Assembly: GCA_937927525.1 (NCBI GenBank)
Contig: CALBDR010000326.1
Coordinates: forward strand, 1-7,655
Source: an uncultured Candidatus Melainabacteria bacterium
GTDB lineage: Bacteria > Cyanobacteriota > Vampirovibrionia > LMEP-6097
Direction of reading: 5' to 3'
DNA length: 7,655 nucleotides
Under the pieces are notes generated by a model. The model was not told where the DNA came from. It did not search any database and was given only the letters and a program-made list of their open reading frames with translations. This document shows, in pieces, positions 1-5,882 of the stretch (positions are counted from its first letter, which is position 1; every line of letters starts with the position of its first letter). A program made the position numbers and the translations under genes.

Positions 1-1
1 C

Positions 2-529
2 ATTTGGGCAATAAACCTCAGCCCGATTCTCTACAGACCAGATGCAGCAGTTCTTGCTGCTACACTTGCTGGAGCTAGTATGGGTTTCCTTCGCTACAAC
101 TTCAACCCAGCCCGTATTTTCCTAGGGGATAATGGGGCCTATCTTTTAGGCTTTATACTTGCCTGTATTTCTTGTCTCGGTCTTACAAAAAAAGTTACGG
201 TAGTAATTTTAAGTCCTGTTATTTTATTAATTTTCGCTATGCCACTGCTAGACTTAAGCTTAGCCATTTGGCGCAGATGGTCAAAGAATAAAGAAATAAT
301 GGAAGCAGATTCAGAGCATATTCATCACCAGTTAGAGAATTTAGGTTTAAATCATAAGCAGATTTCATATGTTGTTTATTTACTAACTTTAGTTTTCGCA
401 GCCTCCGGCTGTTTCTTCATAGAAACTGACATAGGACTTCGTTTCATCTTTATAATATTTTGTGTTACCTTAATCTGGATAACATATAGTTTCATTTTCA
501 ACTTTAAAAAACAGCGAGTTTTAAAGTAA
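2..529 (+). CDS. Glycosyltransferase family 4 (WecA/TagO/MraY-like), 3' part
   Basis: The 5' end is cut by the window edge; frame 2 is open from base 2, giving the last 175 residues. Family members are integral membrane enzymes. They transfer a sugar-1-phosphate (commonly GlcNAc-1-P) from a UDP-sugar to undecaprenyl phosphate, starting O-antigen, teichoic acid or other envelope glycan synthesis. Seen in the sequence: the segment GFLRYNFNPARIFLGDNGA (residues about 28-46 of the fragment), which matches the conserved cytoplasmic loop with its GD(N/S)G motif. It is followed by hydrophobic helices, a basic RRW loop and the HIHHQLENLGL motif, the HxHH signature of the WecA/TagO branch rather than MraY proper. 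Two more hydrophobic segments and a basic tail follow, which is normal for the C terminus. The exact sugar cannot be told. gmk begins 84 bases downstream on the same strand, with no strong terminator between them. Confidence 0.88.
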   Translation: MWAINLSPILYRPDAAVLAATLAGASMGFLRYNFNPARIFLGDNGAYLLGFILACISCLGLTKKVTVVILSPVILLIFAMPLLDLSLAIWRRWSKNKEIMEADSEHIHHQLENLGLNHKQISYVVYLLTLVFAASGCFFIETDIGLRFIFIIFCVTLIWITYSFIFNFKKQRVLK

Positions 530-613
530 AAGATTAAAATTTTTCTTAATCACTACCACCTAATCTAATAGATATTTAATACTGATGATTCTAATTAAAA
601 CTATTATAGAATT

Positions 614-1324
614 ATGGATTTAAATTTAAGACCTAATGATCAAATTTTAGTATTAACTGGTCTTTCAGGCACAGGAAAAAGCAGCCTCGAAAAAGAATTA
701 GTTGAAAATGGATCAGCTTCAAAGATAATATCTCACACCTCTAGACCAGAGCGAAAGGGAGAGAAAGAGGGTGAAGATTACTACTTTGTAACAAAAGAGC
801 AATTTGAAAAGATGAAGAAGAGTGGTGAATTCTTCGAATCTGTTGAATATAATGGCAAGCACTATGGTGGTCATAATAATGAATTAAAAAAGGTTTTAGC
901 AACTGGAAGACCTGTTGTTATGGTGACAGATGAAATCGGTGCTCAAGAAATAAAAAAAAACTTAGGTGCTAATGCAAAAATAATTTTGATAAAATCAACT
1001 CCTACAAAAAGATATTCAAGAAATGACTTAATTGATCTTAGTAATCCTAATGAATTTCCAGCTGAAGATTTCAAGCTTACTGAAGCCGATACAAACTTAA
1101 CAAACGCTAGTATTAAAAATCGTCAAGGCATAACAGAAGAAGAGGTTCAAGAAAGAGTCGACTACGATAGAGAAACTAGATTACCTCAAATAGAAGATCT
1201 TCTTAATGAAGGTCTATTTGACTTTGTCGTTCATAATATTTACTCAGATAATCCTAATGAAGCTAGAAGAAACTTTAATCAAGCACTTGATCATTTAGAG
1301 CAAATTATAAAACTTCCTATTTAA
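614..1324 (+). CDS. gmk: Guanylate kinase with an extended LID-side segment
   Basis: Cytoplasmic enzyme converting GMP and ATP to GDP and ADP, needed for GTP, dGTP and ppGpp supply. Seen: the P-loop GLSGTGKS (residues 16-23, Lys22). The GMP-binding stretch HTSRPERKGE followed by GEDYYF (41-58) matches the family's TTRxpRxGExxGxdYhF. E75 lies in the GEFFESVEY block, and D106 in TDEIGAQ matches the IDxqGA strand. LID-type arginines are R160, R171 and R176, and the C-terminal block FDFVVHN is typical. At 236 residues it is longer than the usual ~205. Most of the surplus is about 20 residues between S128 and R160, just before the LID. The family's YGT/YGS is YGG here (84-86). The start is the only ATG ahead of the P-loop that gives a normal N terminus. 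There is no Shine-Dalgarno, but TATTAT sits at 602-607. The gene converges on trhP and shares the stop-codon bases. Confidence 0.9.
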   Translation: MDLNLRPNDQILVLTGLSGTGKSSLEKELVENGSASKIISHTSRPERKGEKEGEDYYFVTKEQFEKMKKSGEFFESVEYNGKHYGGHNNELKKVLATGRPVVMVTDEIGAQEIKKNLGANAKIILIKSTPTKRYSRNDLIDLSNPNEFPAEDFKLTEADTNLTNASIKNRQGITEEEVQERVDYDRETRLPQIEDLLNEGLFDFVVHNIYSDNPNEARRNFNQALDHLEQIIKLPI

Positions 1325-2727
1325 CTAACAACAGGAGTTCTCTGTCTTAAAGTCTGCGCTTCTTTATAAGGCATTCTAAAAATCGCGTGTTCAAAACCTT
1401 CACTTAAGACTTCTGGCATTTTCACAAAGATATTGTTACCACCACCGTGAGCGTGCTCAGTAATTTTGATTTGGTTTTCTCTAACACCCTCTGGAACAAA
1501 GTCAGGGTGACCTTTATAATAAAAATCATTTAGCTCTAATTCAAATTCTTGACTAGGGCTAATGAAAGTTAACTTATCACCTTTATCTAAACGGTTTTTC
1601 ACTTGCAGCTCAACTACTTGAGTCGCAGGATCATAGCTAATAAGCTTTCCAGCAAACAAATGCGTTTGCACACAGTGATCTTTTTCTAATTCTTGTGCTT
1701 TAGCTTTAGCGTTTCTTGCGTAGAAACCAGGTATAAAACCACGATTAGCAGTAGTAGAAAGCTCGTAAAGAGTATGATTACGAGTTTCTTGACTTAACTT
1801 ACCCTCTTGAGCAAGCTCATCTAAAGCTCTTCTATAAGCTCTAGCTACTACGCTTGCGTAGTATTCTGTCTTATTACGCCCTTCTACTTTAAAACTGATA
1901 ACTCCAGCTTCGATTAAATCTTTCAGATAGTCAATCGCACATAAATCTTTAGAATTCATGATGTAAGTACCATACTCATCTTCATCGACTGTCATATACT
2001 CACCTTTACGCTGAGGCTCTTCTAGAGCAAATTCCCCTTCAAGTGGCACATAGTTTTTATCGACATCATCAAAATGCCCCATAAAATCATATCTTTCATC
2101 ATCATTAGCGTAAACTTTAAAACCCCAACGACAGCTATGTGAACAAGTTCCTTGATTAGCATCTCTATAGCTTAAATAGTTAGAAAGTAGACATCTTCCA
2201 GAATAAGCCATACAGATAGAACCATGAACAAAAGCTTCTAATTCTACATCAGGAACATTTTCGTGAATTTCACGGATTTCTTTAACCTGAAGCTCACGTG
2301 CAAGAATAATTCTATCTACACCATAGTCTTTCCAGAATTTAGCTTGAGCCCAGTTAGTGTTGTTCGCTTGCGTAGATAAGTGAATAGTAGCTTTCGGAAA
2401 TTTTTCTTTAGTAAGAGCGATTAAACCAGGATCAGTCATGATAAAAGCATCTGGCTTACAGTTCATCATTTCAGCCATGGCTTCCATGAAACCGTTGATT
2501 TTATTATTATGAGCATAAATATTACAAGTTAAGTATGCTTTTTTACCTTGTTTATGGACATAATCCACAGTTTCCTGAACTAAATCTATATCGAAAAACT
2601 CATTTTCACGAGCACGAAGACTATAACGTGGCACACCTACATAAACTGCATCAGCGCCATATGCTAGTGCGTGCTTTACTTTTTCAAAGCTTCCCCCAGG
2701 CATTAAAAGTTCAAGTTCTGATGTCAT
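1321..2727 (-). CDS. trhP: TrhP/YegQ-type U32 family tRNA hydroxylation protein
   Basis: 468 residues, close to E. coli TrhP (formerly YegQ). The family is labelled peptidase U32. TrhP itself is established as acting in prephenate-dependent 5-hydroxylation of uridine 34 in tRNA, the first step to cmo5U/mo5U wobble modification, and it needs an iron-sulfur cluster. Seen: the N-terminal ELLMPGGSFEKVKHALAYGA barrel start; PRYSLRARENEF (about 33-44); and the U32 signature EAFVHGSICMAYSGRC (164-179). C172, C179, C195 and C199 are likely cluster ligands. The NSKDL and KVEGRNKTEYY motifs (about 258-290) and a C-terminal beta-barrel extension from about residue 355 match YegQ better than the shorter RlhA/UbiU/UbiV relatives. 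No Shine-Dalgarno precedes the ATG, but TAAAAT (minus strand, 2740-2735) ends 7 bases before it. It converges on gmk and diverges from the flagellin locus. Confidence 0.9.
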   Translation of the reverse strand: MTSELELLMPGGSFEKVKHALAYGADAVYVGVPRYSLRARENEFFDIDLVQETVDYVHKQGKKAYLTCNIYAHNNKINGFMEAMAEMMNCKPDAFIMTDPGLIALTKEKFPKATIHLSTQANNTNWAQAKFWKDYGVDRIILARELQVKEIREIHENVPDVELEAFVHGSICMAYSGRCLLSNYLSYRDANQGTCSHSCRWGFKVYANDDERYDFMGHFDDVDKNYVPLEGEFALEEPQRKGEYMTVDEDEYGTYIMNSKDLCAIDYLKDLIEAGVISFKVEGRNKTEYYASVVARAYRRALDELAQEGKLSQETRNHTLYELSTTANRGFIPGFYARNAKAKAQELEKDHCVQTHLFAGKLISYDPATQVVELQVKNRLDKGDKLTFISPSQEFELELNDFYYKGHPDFVPEGVRENQIKITEHAHGGGNNIFVKMPEVLSEGFEHAIFRMPYKEAQTLRQRTPVVS

Positions 2728-2771
2728 ACGTATTATTTTAACGTAAATGGGTATGAATTTGCGAGCAAATA

Positions 2772-2802
2772 TTTAGTTTTAACTAAAGATTAGACTTTAG
2801 TT
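2772..2802. repeat. Nested inverted repeats of the word AACTAAAG/CTTTAGTT
   Basis: TTTAGTT (2772-2778) pairs with AACTAAA (2781-2787). AACTAAAG (2781-2788) pairs with CTTTAGTT (2795-2802), eight perfect base pairs around a 6-base gap. A further copy, ACTAAAG (2814-2820), is part of the sigma-28 -35 element downstream. The cluster lies between the divergent trhP and flagellin starts. It could be an operator or a mutually exclusive RNA hairpin. AT-rich DNA makes short dyads common, so function is only a possibility. Confidence 0.35.
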
Positions 2803-2815
2803 TTAGATATAGCAC

Positions 2816-2842
2816 TAAAGTTCTAGATCATTTAGCCGATAT
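2816..2842 (+). promoter_or_regulatory. Sigma-28 (FliA) flagellar promoter
   Basis: The -35 element TAAAGTTC (2816-2823) and the -10 element GCCGATAT (2835-2842) are separated by exactly 11 bases. The enterobacterial sigma-28 consensus is TAAAGTTT-N11-GCCGATAA, so 14 of 16 defined positions match with ideal spacing. Transcription would start near 2849, about 60 bases ahead of the flagellin ATG at 2912. The location in front of a flagellin, the classic sigma-28 target, makes chance very unlikely. Confidence 0.85.
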
Positions 2843-2911
2843 AGATAAATGAATATATCAAGCACTTAAAAATTAAGGGGTGTGGTTAAAGGAGTAAACA
2901 CTTTATCCACA

Positions 2912-3708
2912 ATGCTTAGTGTCAATAATAATATTCTAAATAAAACAGTTGCGAGATCCCTAAATTATTTCTCTGAAAAGGGTGGAAAAGCCGTAGAAAA
3001 ATTATCTTCAGGCTCTCGAATTAATAGAGCAGGGGATGATGTTGCTGCTATTTCTATAAACGCTAAATTAGACACTAAACTTCGAGGAATAGCCAAAGCC
3101 CAACTTAATATAACTGAAGTATTTAGCCTTTTAGATGTAACAGAAGCAGGATTAATCGAAGCCCAGCAATCTGCATTTAAAATTAAAGAATTATATATTC
3201 AAGCATTAAATGGCACAAACTCAATTGACGAACTCAATGCAATTCAAACCCAAATAAATGCCCAAGTACAATACTTAAAAAATGCTAGAGAGCGAATGTG
3301 AGATACTCCCTTCCAAGATGCCCCCAGTCTTTTAGGTGAAAATGTAAACTCTACATGGGATATCCAAAGTGGGACAGAAGATGGTGAAACCAATTTAATT
3401 GACTAAAGCAGCAGCGCAAATCCAGCGGATACAACAAATTACATTGTTGCTAATTTAGCTCATGTGTATGTTGGAGGTGATATACCTGCCTTATTTGGCA
3501 CCACGGGTTTTGTTTCACAAGAAACTGTAGACTATGAAATTAATAGAATTGGCAGGATGAGGTCAAATTTAAATCACAGGTTAACGATACTGATATAGCA
3601 GAAGAATCCACTAATTTTGCAACAAACCAAATCCAACAAGAGACTAGTGCAAGTATGGTCACACAAGCTAATGCACAAGCACAATTTGTTTTAAGTCTTT
3701 TACCTTAG
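2912..3708 (+). pseudogene. fliC: Flagellin, broken by two stops and a C-terminal deletion
   Basis: Remnant of the flagellar filament subunit. The N-terminal D0/D1 part is well kept: LSVNNNILNKTVARSLN, then EKLSSGSRINRAGDDVA and a heptad-like stretch ending ELYIQALNGTNS. Frame 2 is interrupted by TGA (3299-3301) and TAA (3404-3406), yet flagellin-like sequence continues between and after them (DTPFQDAPSLLG, WDIQSGTEDGET, EINRIGRMRSNLN). At about 3571-3582 the reading moves to frame 1, which gives QVNDTDIAEESTNFATNQI and ends QAQFVLSLLP with TAG at 3706. This is a typical flagellin C terminus, but about 25 residues of the conserved C-terminal helix are missing at the junction. ATG 2912 fits the family's N terminus; an in-frame GTG at 2882 is possible. 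AAGGAG-type sequence lies at 2888-2894, rather far (17 bases) from ATG 2912. The gene is driven by the sigma-28 promoter at 2816-2842. Confidence 0.9.
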
Positions 3709-3749
3709 TTAGATAACCATTTCTTAAAGTTAATGTAGAAGTAAAAGAT

Positions 3750-3755
3750 AGAGGA
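3750..3755 (+). promoter_or_regulatory. Ribosome binding site of the acidic orphan gene
   Basis: AGAGGA lies nine bases before the ATG at 3765. It supports that start and shows that the gene is meant to be translated, unlike the broken flagellin upstream. Confidence 0.6.
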
Positions 3756-3764
3756 TAAAAAAAT

Positions 3765-4256
3765 ATGGCAGATTTTAATCTAGGGAAAATTTTCCAAAAT
3801 CAAGAAACACATACAGCAGACCTAAATAGGCAAGTGATTAGAGCTGAAGCTTATGAAGGTGATAATGATTTGCGAAACGCTTTAGACAGAGCAAATCAAA
3901 TAAGAGAGAAATTCAATAATATTGAGGAGGAAGGCTTAGAAGTTGGGAATGACTTATTAAACGGTGAAGAAGATGAGCCTGTATACGTCGAAAACAATTT
4001 CGGTAAGAGGTTTGAAATAAACTTAGACTTTGAAAAAGATTACGAAGAAAGTGATAAAGCTCAAATAATTTTCACGACTCAAAGCTGGTTTGAAAACATG
4101 AATGACGTTGGTAAAAATGATGTAGTCATAAGTGCAGACATGACTGATAGAGAAATCGAAGAAGCCCTAGAAGAAAAGGGATTAGATATTGATGACCGTG
4201 AAATCCAAAAAGCACTAAGAGCAATGGAAGAAGAAGAGTTAATTTTAGACGAATGA
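3765..4256 (+). CDS. Acidic hypothetical protein
   Basis: 163 residues, not recognised. About 46 Asp/Glu against about 17 Lys/Arg give a strong negative charge. There is no signal peptide, no membrane segment and no cysteine, so a soluble cytoplasmic protein is likely. The first half (residues about 15-60) looks helical. The middle (about 70-115, VYVENNFGKRFEINLDFE to FTTQSWF) looks more like beta strands. The C-terminal part carries a small repeat, DREIEEAL (128-135) and DREIQKAL (144-151), 16 residues apart, followed by a Glu-rich tail. The start is set by a good Shine-Dalgarno. The gene begins 56 bases after the flagellin remnant on the same strand and could be read from its sigma-28 promoter. 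A flagellum-linked role such as a chaperone or regulator is conceivable but nothing in the sequence proves it. It converges on the HEPN remnant. Confidence 0.7.
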   Translation: MADFNLGKIFQNQETHTADLNRQVIRAEAYEGDNDLRNALDRANQIREKFNNIEEEGLEVGNDLLNGEEDEPVYVENNFGKRFEINLDFEKDYEESDKAQIIFTTQSWFENMNDVGKNDVVISADMTDREIEEALEEKGLDIDDREIQKALRAMEEEELILDE

Positions 4257-4301
4257 AAAATTCTTAAGATTACAAAAATTTTATGACTAATTTCATTTCT
4301 A

Positions 4302-4439
4302 TCAACAAATCTCAAAAGCCCGAATTAAGCCCAATTCCTCAGCTTTAGAAAGTTTTTCAAGAGCATTAATTCTTGAAAGTAAAGCAAAGCTTTTTTCGAA
4401 ATTTTGGAATCTTTGCTTAAATCGAGCTACTGAATCCAT
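4302..4439 (-). pseudogene. Truncated HI0074/HEPN-type nucleotidyltransferase-partner protein
   Basis: Forty-five codons on the minus strand, from ATG at 4439-4437 to TGA at 4304-4302. The peptide contains RFKQRFQNFEKSFALL, then KLSKAEELGLIRAFEI. This is the N-terminal helix pattern of the nucleotidyltransferase substrate-binding family (HI0074 type, HEPN fold; family pattern RWKQRFxNFEKAxxLL...LSxxExxGLIQxFEFTFELAWK). Complete members have about 130-140 residues, so roughly two thirds are missing, including the catalytic-type C-terminal region. No minimal nucleotidyltransferase (MNT) partner is visible beside it. The break falls where the acidic orphan gene approaches from the other side, which suggests deletion or replacement of a former MNT-HEPN pair. 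It starts 7 bases after the stop of the peroxidase gene on the same strand. There is no clear ribosome binding site. Confidence 0.65.
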
Positions 4440-4446
4440 AATTTAA

Positions 4447-5832
4447 TTATAATGTCTTCAAGAAAGAAACAATTTTCTCAACATCAGCTTCAGGAATCTC
4501 TTTTCCAACCTGATATTCAGCCATGATTTTCACAGCTTGAGCAAGCTCAGTCACTGTTCCGTCGTGAAGATAGGGGAAAGTATCTTTTATATTTCTTAAT
4601 GTAGGGACTTTAAAAACATGCTTATCCGCTTCAGACTTAGTTACGTTATATCTACCTAAATCTTCTTTAGCGATGGGGAAAACATCTAAACCATTTTCAC
4701 CTGTAGCTCTATCTGCAAAGTAATCTTTATAAATCCCCATCTTCTGGAAAGAATTACCACCAATGGCTACGCCATTATGACAATTATTACAGTTATATTT
4801 TTTAAACAATCCAAATCCTTCTTTTTCAACTTTACTAAGCGCCATCTTATTACCTTTTAGGTAATCGTCAAACTTAGATCCTGGAGTAATTAAAAACTCT
4901 TCAAATGTAGCAATAGCTTCAGCCATTTTCTCTCCAGACATTTCGTGACTACCATAAACTTTTTTAAATAAAAACTTATATTCGTTTTCATTTTTTAGCT
5001 TTGCTATTACTTCATCCCAGTTAGATCCCATTTCAGCAGGGTTATGAACTGGACCATGTGCCTGAGCGACAAGATCTTCAGCTCTTCCATCCCAGAACTG
5101 CTTAATATTATATGAGGAGTTATAAACAGTAGGTGAATTAATATGACCTGGTGTATTATTGATCCCCATCGAGAATTGACTTTGATCGGTTCCACCTTTT
5201 GCTAAATCATGACAGCTAGCACAAGAAATACTGTTATCTCTTGACAACCTCTTATCATGGTAAAGAAGCTCTCCAAGCTTAACCTTATCAGGATTCAAAC
5301 CTAAAGATTCTTTACTCGGTATAGAAAGAAAATCACTCTCACTTAAATCAGCAATCCATTTAAGAACTATATCTTTATCAGTTTTAGAAAAATTACTATC
5401 CCAATGAATCATTTTATACTGCATCGGCGGCATAGAGCCTTCCTCAAGAACAGTCTTTAAACGATTCAAACTAGAAGTACTGATATCAGTATCAAAACGC
5501 TTAAGGAAAATTTCATTATCCATATTAAAGTAAGCACGTCCCTTTCTTATATCTGCATTAATAAGATCTTTAACAAGTGGAAACTGAGAATAAAAAGGAT
5601 ATTCAGTATTAGCTGTGTGACAGTCTTTACACTTCTGCATTAAAATTTTCGTCGCTTCACCAGTTAATTGAGAGTACTTAGCTTCGACCTTAACCCAAGC
5701 TGGATCAAAAACGGCCTTCACTGAGTGAATACTTAAAAGCAATGCTGATGATAGAAGAAATGCTAAAAATATTCTAGAGATAAGAGATTTTGACTTAATC
5801 ATACTTATAAAAGAATAAAGTATTTTAAACAT
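4447..5832 (-). CDS. Three-haem cytochrome c peroxidase (CcpA/MauG family)
   Basis: 461 residues, predicted to be exported and to reduce hydrogen peroxide in the periplasm with electrons from a small cytochrome or quinol chain. The N terminus has a basic stretch and a hydrophobic core (residues 21-35) ending SVKA at 40, a plausible Sec signal peptide or anchor. Three haem motifs are present: CKDCH (68-72), CASCH (204-208) and CNNCH (348-352). The first lies in an added N-terminal domain (HTANTEYPFYSQFP) resembling the Haem_bd family. The other two form the di-haem peroxidase core, supported by FWDGRAEDL, NPAEMG (264-269), VPTLRNI and YLHDGTV. Classical CcpA has two haems and about 320-350 residues, so the extra domain explains the length. 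ATG 5832 has only a weak GGA upstream; Met11 is a possible alternative start. It diverges from atpA with 50 bases between starts. Confidence 0.9.
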   Translation of the reverse strand: MFKILYSFISMIKSKSLISRIFLAFLLSSALLLSIHSVKAVFDPAWVKVEAKYSQLTGEATKILMQKCKDCHTANTEYPFYSQFPLVKDLINADIRKGRAYFNMDNEIFLKRFDTDISTSSLNRLKTVLEEGSMPPMQYKMIHWDSNFSKTDKDIVLKWIADLSESDFLSIPSKESLGLNPDKVKLGELLYHDKRLSRDNSISCASCHDLAKGGTDQSQFSMGINNTPGHINSPTVYNSSYNIKQFWDGRAEDLVAQAHGPVHNPAEMGSNWDEVIAKLKNENEYKFLFKKVYGSHEMSGEKMAEAIATFEEFLITPGSKFDDYLKGNKMALSKVEKEGFGLFKKYNCNNCHNGVAIGGNSFQKMGIYKDYFADRATGENGLDVFPIAKEDLGRYNVTKSEADKHVFKVPTLRNIKDTFPYLHDGTVTELAQAVKIMAEYQVGKEIPEADVEKIVSFLKTL

Positions 5833-5844
5833 TAGATCCAGTTC

Positions 5845-5872
5845 TTAGCAAAAAGCGAAAAAAATTTGCTAA
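5845..5872. promoter_or_regulatory. Perfect dyad between peroxidase and atpA starts, candidate operator
   Basis: TTAGCAAA (5845-5852) and TTTGCTAA (5865-5872) form an exact 8-bp inverted repeat around 12 A-rich bases. The dyad is nearly centred in the 50-base divergent spacer, 12 bases from the peroxidase ATG and 10 from the atpA ATG. Two half-sites about two helical turns apart (20 bases start to start) suit a dimeric DNA-binding protein. Because it fills the only space available for both promoters, binding there could affect both genes. The regulator is unknown. Confidence 0.4.
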
Positions 5873-5882
5873 CATTAGCCCT

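Noticed and set aside
532..551. Possible terminator after the sugar transferase gene
   Set aside because: GATTAA (532-537) and TTAATC (546-551) give only six A/T-rich pairs with no GC stem and no clean T run after it.
2535..2741. Plus-strand open frame of 68 codons
   Set aside because: It is an antisense shadow of the trhP N-terminal part and has no recognisable features.
3299..3406. Recoding of TGA as an amino acid to keep the flagellin open
   Set aside because: The acidic gene ends on TGA (4254-4256), a TAA also breaks the same frame, and a frame change with deletion follows. Tryptophan is written TGG and other genes have no internal TGA.
4079..4315. Open frame of 78 codons on the minus strand
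   Set aside because: It lies mostly antisense to the acidic gene, its Ser-rich peptide mirrors Glu/Asp codons, and it has no family resemblance or ribosome binding site. It is also in a different frame from the HEPN remnant.
5007..5195. Minus-strand open frame of 62 codons inside the peroxidase gene
   Set aside because: It is an alternative frame of a clearly coding region with conserved haem-peroxidase motifs.
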